Source: Hsuehochloa calcarea (Eukaryota; Streptophyta; Magnoliopsida; Poales; Poaceae). Taken from it: DNA of 64,000 nucleotides. A program made the position numbers and the translations under genes. Location of the stretch: the NCBI GenBank assembly GCA_036346395.1, contig CM070601.1, positions 14,009,763-14,073,762 of the forward strand, read 5' to 3'. This document shows positions 55,118-64,000 of this stretch, in pieces. The notes under the pieces were generated by a model that was not told the DNA's origin, searched no databases, and was given only the letters and a program-made list of their open reading frames with translations. Numbering within the stretch: the stretch's first letter is position 1; each line of letters opens with the position of its first letter.

Positions 55118-55858
55118 TGTCGGTGTATTAGAACCGATCTTACGTAAAGATTATTTGATTCGGGGGGTCTCCTAGAGATGAAATCACGCAGAGTAGTTGA
55201 CACGGGATGTTTAGACAGGTTCAGGCCTTCTCCGGAGAGAATAATAACCCTAATCCTGTGTGGTGTGGTATTCTTAATGATCGAGTAAGAAGCTAAGACT
55301 ATTACAGAGAATCGAACCCCTTTCTCTACTCGCCCTTGATGCCCTTATATAGTCGTGAAGGAGTAGCCGTTTTGCCCTGCGGAAGAGACGCCTTAATTGA
55401 GCCAGTAATGGGCGTGTGATGGCAGTAATTACCGGCGCATTGGCTTCTCCACGCCGTCTGGCCATTATCATTCAAAGATAATGGGGTATTTAAGCACAAT
55501 TACTACGCGGGATAGTAGTGCGTGCGGTGCTCGGATTCCTTAATCAATTGGACCCACTCGCTTTGTAGGTTTGATTATAAGGTGGTCGTAGTTTACCTGG
55601 TCGTAGAAGGACTTACGACCAGGTAGCAGTCGTAGAAGGACTTGCGACTATGTAGTGGTCGTAGAAAGACTTACGACCATGTAGTGGTCGTAGAAAGACT
55701 TACGACTATAGGGGTGATTGTAGAAGATCTTACAATCACTTGGTAGGCCTCTCCCTTATAGATATAAGGGGTACTTCTGGGGACTATGTGACATCATAAT
55801 TACCCATAATAAGAATTATAGATAAAAAATAAAATGAGGATTATTAGATCCTCGTCAT
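55118..55858 (-). repeat. 3' LTR of a Tat-like Ty3/gypsy element, minus strand
   Basis: On the minus strand it starts TGACGAGGAT (55858), right after a purine tract, and ends CACCGACA (55118). A TATA-like ctatataagggc lies near 55340-55351 on the minus strand. The first bases agree with the 5' LTR at 15583. It carries the repeat array at 55597-55740. Confidence 0.7.
55597..55740. repeat. ~29-bp dyad repeats (ggtcgtagaaagacttacgacc)
   Basis: Five tandem units, each with the inverted arms ggtcgta and tacgacc around ~8 bases; the last unit has drifted to gattgta/tacaatc with both arms changed together. Confidence 0.85.
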
Positions 55859-55875
55859 CTAGCCCCCCAGCTTCA
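55859..55875 (-). other. Polypurine tract of the minus-strand Tat-like element
   Basis: In element orientation gaagctggggggctaga stands directly before the LTR start TGACGAGG. Confidence 0.7.
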
Positions 55876-56379
55876 AGTGAAAGTAACTTACTTGGTAAAG
55901 GTTTCGTAAATGGACTTACGACCATGAGAATGTCGTAGAATGATAGTCGAAGGAAAAACTCTTCGACATTTGAGTCTTGCTGACCAGAATTTGCTTGGTC
56001 GGAAGGTTGCTTACGACTATCAAAAAGTCGTAAAAACCCCTACGACCGTCTGGTGGTCGTAGTAGGGGAATCGGAGAAAAAACTCTTCCGATTGATACTT
56101 CCTTCGACTAGAAAGACTTGGTCAAGAATGTAATTTCGCTTGGAGGTGACAATACGCACCTATTTTTTCTCGAACGGACCATCTGGGGAATTGCAACCGG
56201 CTCTCATAGACTTGTCCGATGAAGCGGTTCCCTGGCGGTACAACCATCTCATCATAGACCTATAGCCGAGACGGTTTCAAGCGGCGGAGATCGTCTTGAT
56301 TATAAAAACTTACCAAGAGGTAGACTTGGATTTTACCTTTCCCCAAATCACTCCATTGTTCTTGAGCTCTTGCTTTCTC
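55876..56379 (-). other. Internal 3' stretch of the Tat-like element
   Basis: Non-coding sequence with more ggtcgta/tacgacc half-sites (55905-56065). It is cut by the start of the next copia LTR at 56380. No pol is left. Confidence 0.5.
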
Positions 56380-56751
56380 TGAAAGCATCTAGGCCCTAGG
56401 CCCCTAAAAATTGTATTTTGGTAATTAATGACATTATGTGAATATGGGACTAACATGTTTGTTGAAGTGTTTACAAGGCATAGTCCCAAATGACAAAGTG
56501 AATCAAGGAGCTGCATGTCAAAGAATGTTGAAAAGATGGAGTTGATCTCAAAGACAAGGTATAAATAGACTAGGACCCTTTTGATTTTACTGGTCTTGGA
56601 GTATGGAGGAAGACCGGATTATAGGATAAATGTCGTACTATTAAGGGGAGCTTGTCTAGTAGCTTGAAAGCATCTCATTATGCCTTTGGATCAACTTAGG
56701 ATCATGCATGTTCTTTTGGTTTGGTTTAAAAGAAAATCATTTTCGAACACA

Positions 56752-57090
56752 ATCGGAAGTTCCGCAGATGATATGGCGGAAGTTCGATTAATCGAATCTT
56801 TCGAAAAATGCTGCGGTTGAATTTTTCCGAGAGCATCCTTTTGGGACTTAGCCGATTTTTCAAGTGCGGAAGTTCCGCAATGAAATGGCGGAAGTTCGAT
56901 TAATCGGTTGCTCCGAAATATGCGCGGTTGAATTTTTCGAGAGCATCCTTTTTGGGACTTAGCCAAATTCTCAAGCGCGAAGTTCCGCAATGAAATGGCG
57001 GAAGTTCCGATTAATCGGTTGCTCGAATTATGCGCGGTCGGTTTTTCGAGAGCACCCGTTTTGGGACTTAGCCGTTTTCACGAGTGCGGT
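56752..57090. repeat. Three ~110-bp tandem units with CGGAAGTTCCG dyads in U3
   Basis: Each unit has gcggaagttccgcaatgaaa, tggcggaagttcgattaatc, gcgcggttgaatttttcgag and catccttttgggacttagcc. The marker gggacttagcc occurs at 56843, 56954 and 57063. Two to three dyads fall in each unit. Confidence 0.9.
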
Positions 57091-57314
57091 AGTTCCGTTG
57101 TAAAAGCGGATCTTCCGATGTCGGAAGAACCGAAATCCTTATGGCGGAAGTTCGCACATAAATCAACGGCTAGTTGAGCATTTAATGCTCCTTTGTAATG
57201 ACCGTTCTGATGCACTCGAGTGAAGTCGCGGTAGTTCGCACTTTGTCTTCGAAACTTCGATTTCCACGACTTTTGCACGATTTTACGCATAACGGTCATA
57301 TTTGGTTGTTGGGG

Positions 57315-57322
57315 TATAAATA
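57315..57322 (+). promoter_or_regulatory. LTR TATA box of the right-hand copia element
   Basis: ggggtataaatacacccc holds TATAAATA about 225 bases after the end of the tandem array and 600 bases before the LTR end. Confidence 0.8.
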
Positions 57323-57921
57323 CACCCCACCGGCTCAGGGCGTGTTGTTGAGCATTCATTCAATTCATTTGAGCCTTGAGCACTCCTCTCACTCCTCATT
57401 TACTCTCTTTGCACACATTTGTGAGGTAGTGAGCAAAAACAAGAGCATTGCATTCTTAGTTGATCCATTGGCTCTTGATTGTCGTCAAGTGAAGTTCAAG
57501 TTCTATTCTCTTGGTGCTTGTCGGCACCTAGACGACTTGGCGAAGGTTGCTCGGTGATCTCTTCAAAGAAGCTTGTGAAGAGACCCGTTGCCGGTTGTGA
57601 TTGGTCGGTGTTCACCAACTCCGGAGAGGAGGAAGAACAACCAAGTGATCGAGGGTAGGCTTAATTTGTGGAGCCGGCTTGAGTGGTCAAGCTTCCTCAA
57701 CGTGGACTAGTGAAGATCGACAAATCTTCGATACCACGGGAAAAACCCCCTTGTCCTTGTGCGGTTGATTCTTGTCTTTACTTATTGCACTTATTTTGTA
57801 GCTCATAGATTGTGTTAAATATCTTTGATTAGAGTATCTTGCTTATTTCGGTAATTTGATCAAGAAAATTTAGAAACCTCCTATTCACCCCCCTCTAGTC
57901 GGTTATCCTTGATCCTACAAG

Positions 57922-57933
57922 TGGTATCAGAGC
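57922..57933 (+). other. Primer-binding site (initiator tRNA-Met)
   Basis: A perfect TGGTATCAGAGC two bases after the LTR end. Confidence 0.92.
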
Positions 57934-57976
57934 TTGGTCTCTCTAATTTTAGACTTAACCGTCTAGGAGAGAAAGG

Positions 57977-59797
57977 ATGGCTAGCGAGGAATGTCTATAG
58001 GCAAGGCTCCTCTATTTGTGGATCAAATTATTCTTATTGGAAAATTAGAATGTCAATCTATTTAAAGGCCATGAGCCCAAGCGTATGGAGAATTGTAAGT
58101 GAAGGTTTCGTTATGCCACTTGATCCCACACACCACGGATCAAGGCGAGCGAAATTCTCACCTCAATGCTCAAGCAATGAATGCTCTCTTTGGAGCTTTA
58201 AGCGGATGAGTTCAATCGCGTGAGCAACCTTGAAGCTGCTCACGAGATATGGACCACGCTCTCTGAAATTCATGAGGGCACATCCACGGTTAAAGAAGCC
58301 AAATTGCATAGGCTTAGGATCAAATATGAGACATTTACAATGTTGCCTCAAGAGAGTATCACGAAATGTACTCTAGACTCAACAACATTGTAAATGAGCT
58401 CAAGGGTCTTGGTACTAATTTGCTTGATATTGATGTAGTCGCAAGATGCTTAGGGCTCTTCCCGACAAGTCTGAAGTGTTGGTGACATTATTTCTCAACT
58501 CTCCCGAGTTGCCAAGGATGACACCAACCGGGCTTTTGGGAAACCTAATCACAAATGAGCTTTACAAGAAAGACAAGGAAGAGCTCATTGAGTCAACTTC
58601 TTCAAGGAAGAAAGTTACAGCTTTTAAGGCAAAAGCGGAATCAAGTGATGAAGAAGATGAGGATGAGGACTCAGGAGGAATTTGCTCTCCTTGTGAGAAG
58701 AATGAAAAAGTTCATGAGGAGGCGGCCTCATAGAAGCTTCAATTTCGATAAGATTGCAAAGGGCAATCATCCAATGAGAAGAAGCGCTATAGCAACATTC
58801 GTTGCTATGAGTGTGATGAGAAGGGCACATTGCCTCTCATTGCCCAACCAAGAAGGATGACAAGGGTAAGTCATCAAAGAAGAAGGAATTCAATGGTAAG
58901 AAGAAGCTTTTCAAGAAGCTTCACAAGGATGGCAAGAATGAAGCTCATATCGGAGAATGGGACTCCGACAAGGAGTTTTCGGATTCCGACTCCGACTCCG
59001 ATATTGAAGGATCCTCCAAGAAGAGAGGACTTGTTGGTATTGCTATCAAGGAGGCTCCATCATTATTTTCTACTCCCACTTGCCTCATGGCAAAAGGAGA
59101 AAAGGTAAAATCTCTTGATAGTGAAGAACCCTCCTATGATGAGCTTATGGATATGCTTGAAGAATTAAATGAATATCTTGGAAAGGAAAAAGCTAAATTT
59201 AGAGTCTTAAAGAAAGAGCATATATCTTTAAAAAACTCTTATGATGAATTGAAAGATGCTCATGATTTGCTTGTCCAAGATAAGTCTTACACTAGCATTG
59301 GTATTGCTTGCGATATTCAAGAAAAATGCCTAGTGTAAACATTGCTAGAACTAGCATATCCACTTCTTGCGATGACTTGCTTGCTATACCATGTAGCTCA
59401 AGTGTTGATTCTAAAATTGAAAATGCTAAATCTTGTGATAAGCTATGTGTAGAAAATAGTGAGCTAAAGGAGCAAGTCACCAAGCTAAGTAAGAGCTTGG
59501 AAAGGTGCTTCAAGGGTAAAGCTACCCTTGACAAGCTTTTGAGTGAGCAAAGGTGCTCATTCAATAAGGAAGGACTTAGATGCGTGCCCAAGAAAGGTAA
59601 GAAACCGGTAAACAAGCCCGTGAGGTTTGTTAATCAAAATGGCAAGTTTTGCCAAAAATGCCGGGAAATAGGACATGTTCAACAAAAGTGTCCTATTGGT
59701 AAGGTTTCATCAATTGGCTTGTTTGATTCTTGTTATATGCTCAAAAGGCCAAAGATGGAAAAGTGTTTGCTAGGTTTGTTGGCACCTCAATTTTAGG
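57977..59797 (+). pseudogene. Ty1/copia gag of the right-hand element, frameshifted
   Basis: The start MASEEC at 57977 runs into a stop through a missing base; FDG-like residues and SNYSYWKIRMSIYLKAMSPS follow in another frame. A first zinc knuckle is broken across frames near 58806-58850 (CYECDEKGH). The acidic middle is rich in Asp/Ser (SDSDSDSDIEG-like, about 58965-59010), then comes the coiled-coil-like stretch LMDMLEELNEYLGKEKAKFR and Cys-pair segments. A second knuckle CQKCREIGHVQQKC (59650-59692) is intact. The frame closes at 59797. Confidence 0.82.
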
Positions 59798-59897
59798 TGT
59801 TAAAAGAATGCTATTTGGGTGCCCAAATCTTTGATAACTAACCTCCAAGGACCCAAACAAATATGGGTACCTAAAAGAACTTGATCTCTTTTGTAGG

Positions 59898-62800
59898 TGA
59901 ACTACAAGACCGGTGGAAGGCATTGGGTGCTTGATAGTGGATGCACTCAACACATGACCGGAGACCGGAAAATGTTCACCTCATTTGAGAACGGGAGCGG
60001 AAATGAAAAGATCACTTTTGGTGACAATAGCAAAGGAAAGGTAATTGGCTTAGGTAAAATTGCTATCTCAAATGACCTTTCCATTTCAAATGTATCTTTA
60101 GTAGAAACATTGAATTTTAATTTGCTATCCGTTGCTCAATTATGTGATCTTGGATTAACTTGCTCTTTCTCTAAAAAGGAGGTCACTATTTTTAAAGAAA
60201 AAGAAAATGAAATGATTTTTAAAGGTTTTAGATTCGGCAATCTTTATTTGGTTGATTTCTCCTCAAATGAATCGTGTTTGAAAACTTGTTTGATTGCAAA
60301 AACTTCAATGGGTTGGTTATGGCATAGAAGACTAGGTCATGTGGGAATGATTCAACTTAAAAAGCTTTTCAAACATGACTTAGTGGTTGGCTTGAAGGAT
60401 GTGAAGTTTGAGAAAAATAGACTTTGTAGTGCTTGTCAAGCCGGAAAGCAAGTTGCTAACTCTCATCCTTCCAAAAGTATCATGTCAACTTCTAGGCCAT
60501 TGGAGCTCTTACATATGGATTTGTTTGGGCCAACAACCTATAAGAGCATTGGGGCAATAGCTATTGTTTAGTCGTTGTAGATGATTACTCTAGATATACA
60601 TGGGTATTCTTCTTATATGACAAAGGTGAAGCCCCAAGATTTTTAAAAGTTTTGCAAAAGGGCTCAAAATGAATTTGATTTTATAATAAAGAAAATCCGT
60701 AGTGATAATGGTTAGAGTTCAAAAACACTAATATTGAAGATTATTGTGATGAACTTGGAATAAAGCATGAGTTTTCCACTACCTACACTCGGAGCAAAAT
60801 GGAGTAGTAGAAAGGAAAAATCGTACATTAATAGAAATGGCTAGGACAATGCTTGATGAGTATAATACTTAGATCGCTTTTGGTGGAAGCCATTAATACC
60901 GCTTGTCATGCCATAAACCGTCTTTATTTGCATAGACTTTTGAAAAAGACTTCCTATGAACTCCTTGTTGGAAGAAAACCGAACATCTCTTACTTTAGAG
61001 TATTTGGGTGCAAATGCTATATCTTAAGAAAGGGTGTTCGACTTTCTAAATTTGCTAGTCGGTGTGATGTTGGTTTTCTACTAGGTTATTCTTCAAATAG
61101 CAAAGCATATCGTGTCTTTAACAAAACAAGTGGTATTGTTGAAGAAAGGCACGATGTACAATTTGATGAAACTAACGGCTCTCAAGAAGAGCAAGAAGAT
61201 CTTGATGATGTAGGTAATGGAGCTCTTATGGAAGCAATGAAGAATATGCAAATTGGGGACATTAAGCCTAAAGAAGATCAAAGTGAACCATCATCATCCA
61301 TGAGAGTTGAGCCACCTACCTCTTAGTGACAAATGAAATTAATCAAAATCAAGAAGATGTCAAGGAAGGTGATCAATCATTTAATCTACCTCAAAGGATC
61401 CACAGCATAATAGCCAAAGACCACCCAATAGACCAAATATTGGGTGAAGTAAGCAAAGGTGTCCAAACTCGCTCTCGTATTGCTTCTTTTTGTGAACATT
61501 ACTCTTTTGTTTCCTCTTTGGAACCAAAGCGTATAGATGAAGCACTAGAAGATCCGGATTGGGTGAATGCTATGCATGAGGAGCTAAATAACCGCTGAAA
61601 TGATGTTTGGACAATGGTGGAAAGACCCAAGGAGCATAATGTTATTGGCACAAAATGGGTCTTCGGAATAAACAAGATGAAAATGGAGTTGTGGTAAGAA
61701 ACAAGGCAAGGTTAGTTGCTCAAGGATATACTCAAGTTGAGGTTTAGATTATGATGAAACATTTGCACCGTAGCAAGACTTGAGTCTATTCGCATTTTAC
61801 TTGCTTTTGCATCATGCTTTGATATTAAATTATTTCAAATGGATGTTAAAAGTGCTTTCCTAAATGGCAAAATATCCGAACTTGTTTTGTTGAACAACCT
61901 CCGGGTTTTGAAGATCCCAAAATCCTAATCATGTGTATAAACTCTCAAAGGCGCTATATGGTTTAAAACAAGCTCCTAGAGCATGGTATGGCGCCTTGAG
62001 ATTTTCTACTCTCTAAGGGATTCAAAATCGGAAGGTTGATACAACTTTGTTTACTAAAATTATTGATGGTGATTTCTTTGTTTGTCAAATTTATGTTGAT
62101 GATATAATTTTTGGTTCTACTAATCAAGATTTTTGCAAAGAGTTTGGTGATATGATGTCTAGGGAGTTTGAGATGTCAATGATAGGAGAACTCAGTTTCT
62201 TTCTTGGACTTCAAATCAAACAACTCAAGGATGGGGTCTTCATAAGCCAATCCAAGTATGTGAAGGACTTACTCAAAAGATTTGGCATGGATGACGCAAA
62301 GCCCATCAAGACTCCCATGGCTACAAATGGACATCTTGATCTAAACGAAGGAGGTAAATCGGTTGATTTAAAGCTTTATAGGTCTATGATTGGTAGTTTG
62401 CTTTATCTTACGCATCTAGGCCCGATATTATGTTTAGCGTTTGCATGTGTGCACGTTTTCAATCGGCTCCAAAAGAATGTCATTTAATGGCTGTCAAAAG
62501 AATATTAAGATATTTAAAGCATTCCTCAAGTATTGGCCTTTGGTATCCAAAAGGTGCAAAATTTGATTTGATTGGATATTCGGATTCGGATTATGCGGGT
62601 TGTAAAGTGGATAGAAAAAGCACCTCAGGGAGTTGTCAATTTTTAGGTAGATCCTTAGTGTCTTGGTCTTCCAAGAAACAAAACTCTGTTGCCCTTTCCA
62701 CCGCAGAAGCCGAATATGTTTCTGCAGGTAGTTGTTGTGCACAATTGCTTTGGATGAGGCAAACTTTGATGGACTATGGAATAACATTTGACAAAATGCC

Positions 62801-63043
62801 TCTTTTGTGTGATAATGATAGTGCGGTGAAAATAGCCAACAACCTGTCCAACATTCAAGAACCAAGCACATAGATATCCGCCATCATTTCCTTAGAGATC
62901 ATGTGTGCAAGGAGATATTGAAATTAGCCACATTTGCACTGAAAATCAATTAGCAGATATCTTTACCAAACCTTTAGATGAAGGTCGCTTTTGCCTATTG
63001 AGGAATGAGTTAAATGTCATTGACTATTCAAATGTCGCTTGAA
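59898..63043 (+). pseudogene. Ty1/copia pol of the right-hand element, frameshifted
   Basis: Protease LDSGCTQHMTGD (59930-59965) and GAG-preIN LWHRRLGHVGMIQL with CSACQAGKQ are in one open frame (59897-60571), as is the first integrase Asp (LLHMDLFGPT). The integrase then breaks near 60570, 60710 and 60800-60870. RT segments MDVKSAFLNG (61838), LYGLKQAPRAWY (61956) and YVDDIIFGSTNQD (62090) are present; the last lies in an open frame to 62487. RNase H reads YSDSDYAGCKVDRKST and STAEAEYVSAGSC. The C-terminus QLADIFTKPLDEG ends at 63043. It keeps its catalytic motifs where readable; most breaks are one or two bases. Confidence 0.88.
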
Positions 63044-63236
63044 CTCTTGTCACATGCACTTTGGGTCTTAGTTGCATTTTGTCTATTTTAAGATGTTTTT
63101 ACTCAAATTTTCGCTCCAAATGTGATATTTTGGTAAAATTACTTTATCATATAGACATTAGTCTTTTATTGCATAATAATCTGAATGATACTTGGTTGAG
63201 TGCAAAAACTAAGGATTATTTGCAAAATCTTCAAAT

Positions 63237-63470
63237 TCAACTTCCTCTTCCACGAAGTGTCGGGATAATCGAACTTCCGCCCCCGGTAGCGGAACTTCGG
63301 TGTCGGAACTTCATTGTTGTATTGCGGAACTTCCGTTTTTCAGCTCCTTCCGAAGCGTCAGGATAATCGGAACTTCCGGCCCTCCAGGCGCGGAACTTCC
63401 GCTTTCGGAACTTCCGCTCTTTCTCTGCGGAACTTCCGCTTTCCGGTAGTTGAGAAGCATTTATTGCCTG
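63237..63470. repeat. Array of CGGAACTTCCG dyads downstream of pol
   Basis: About eight full or partial copies of cggaacttccg lie in 230 bases. Their centre is AACTT, opposite to the AAGTT centre of the array in this element's 5' LTR. Confidence 0.85.
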
Positions 63471-64000
63471 CGGTTCCTCCGGCTTTATACCTCTCTCCAG
63501 CCGCCCCTGTGCTATCCCGTAGGCCTCTTCCCTCTCTTCATCTCCACCGAAACCACTTTGATTCGTTCCTCGATTTTCCTTAAATCTCAACCGATCATCT
63601 GATTCCCCAGGGTTCAATCATCCATTCTCTCAAGGTATCTCCAATTTCTTTTTGGATTTTCACCTCCTATGAACCCTAGGTCAAATTTTGGGAAAAATCA
63701 AATGTTGTTGAAATCTGTGGTTGATTCTTGGGAAAATAGGTTTATTCAGTATTGTATGATGTATATGCATCGAATCCATGGACTCAATCCATCCAAATAC
63801 TGAAAAATCCAAAATTCCTATTAACCTAGAATCGGCTCAGGATAATCGGAACTTCCGCCGTTGAAATCGCGGAACTTCCGCCAGCGGTAGTTCCGGAGTG
63901 CAACTTGCGGAGCTTCCGATTGTCCTGACAGAAACAGAAAATCCCATTTTCATTTGATTCAATCTTTGACACTTCATCCATTGTTGTTCTGAAGATGCCG
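63471..64000 (+). other. 3' internal stretch with promoter-like features
   Basis: A TATA-like tttata at 63484-63489 is followed by a CT-rich leader-like stretch (63490-63560) and caag/gtatct near 63632, which resembles a splice donor. More dyads occur at 63840-63930. There is no supported coding frame up to the window end. Confidence 0.4.

Larger units (their letters stand above)
56380..57919 (+). repeat. 5' LTR of the right-hand SIRE-like copia element
   Basis: It starts TGAAAGCATCTAGGCCC and ends GATCCTACA, two bases before the primer-binding site. The U3 part has the ~110-bp tandem array, then a TATA box at 57315-57322. The 3' part ends with cctattcacccccctctagt, as the first copia element does. 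Confidence 0.85.
57922..64000 (+). mobile_element. SIRE-like copia element, internal part (continues past the window)
   Basis: Primer-binding site, gag with zinc knuckles, protease, integrase, RT, RNase H and a long 3' stretch are in the usual order. No 3' LTR is reached: nothing after 63043 matches 56380-57919. All domains are recognisable but frameshifted. Confidence 0.85.

Noticed and set aside
56752..57250. GAA/TTC pattern in the dyads as heat-shock elements
   Set aside because: Heat-shock elements need GAA and TTC two bases apart (GAAnnTTC); here they are separated by one base, and CGG/CCG ends are the constant part.

Overview
The window is nuclear DNA from a plant, almost certainly a grass. 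The evidence is the set of repeat families (SIRE-like Ty1/copia, chromovirus and Tat-lineage Ty3/gypsy with very long LTRs), GC-rich coding exons with short GT-AG introns, and genes found only in plants (an ATL-type RING-H2 E3, an NDR1/HIN1-like LEA_2 protein, a reticulon-like B protein). The species cannot be settled from sequence alone.

Layout. (1) 1-36 kb is a nested retrotransposon block. In order it holds: a broken SIRE-like copia element (1-5465); the 3' end of a chromodomain Ty3/gypsy element with a ~4-kb LTR (5466-10398); a copia pol fragment (10399-12195); a ~3-kb Ty3/gypsy LTR with primer-binding site (12196-15582); and a Tat-lineage element (15583 to about 35822) with a second RNase H, two tandem-repeat blocks and an antisense reading frame. 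A complete minus-strand SIRE-like copia element (24146-35098, two LTRs, 5-bp target duplication GTAGG) sits inside the Tat element. (2) 37.4-54.2 kb is a small gene island: an NHL/LEA_2 protein (+), an ATL67-like RING-H2 E3 ligase (-), a degenerate hAT transposon with recognisable ends and target duplication, tRNA-Asp(GTC) (-), a five-exon reticulon-like protein (+) and a six-exon F-box protein (-) convergent with it. (3) 55.1-64 kb is a second retrotransposon block: a minus-strand Tat-like LTR with its polypurine tract, then a plus-strand SIRE-like copia element that runs off the window.

The host genes show no operon-like relation; they are independent housekeeping, defence or ubiquitin-pathway loci between repeat blocks. 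The retroelement proteins are all broken by stops, frameshifts or deletions. The most unusual signals are non-coding: several unrelated LTR families carry arrays of short imperfect dyads (CGG-N5-CCG in the copia LTRs, GGTCGTA...TACGACC in the Tat LTRs), in two of the copia elements upstream of the LTR TATA box. In addition, many differences between the two LTRs of the complete copia element, and several of its coding breaks, fall at CAG/CTG/CCGG sites. That pattern looks more like methylation-linked sequence error than ordinary decay. No CRISPR array, riboswitch or microbial-type system is present.
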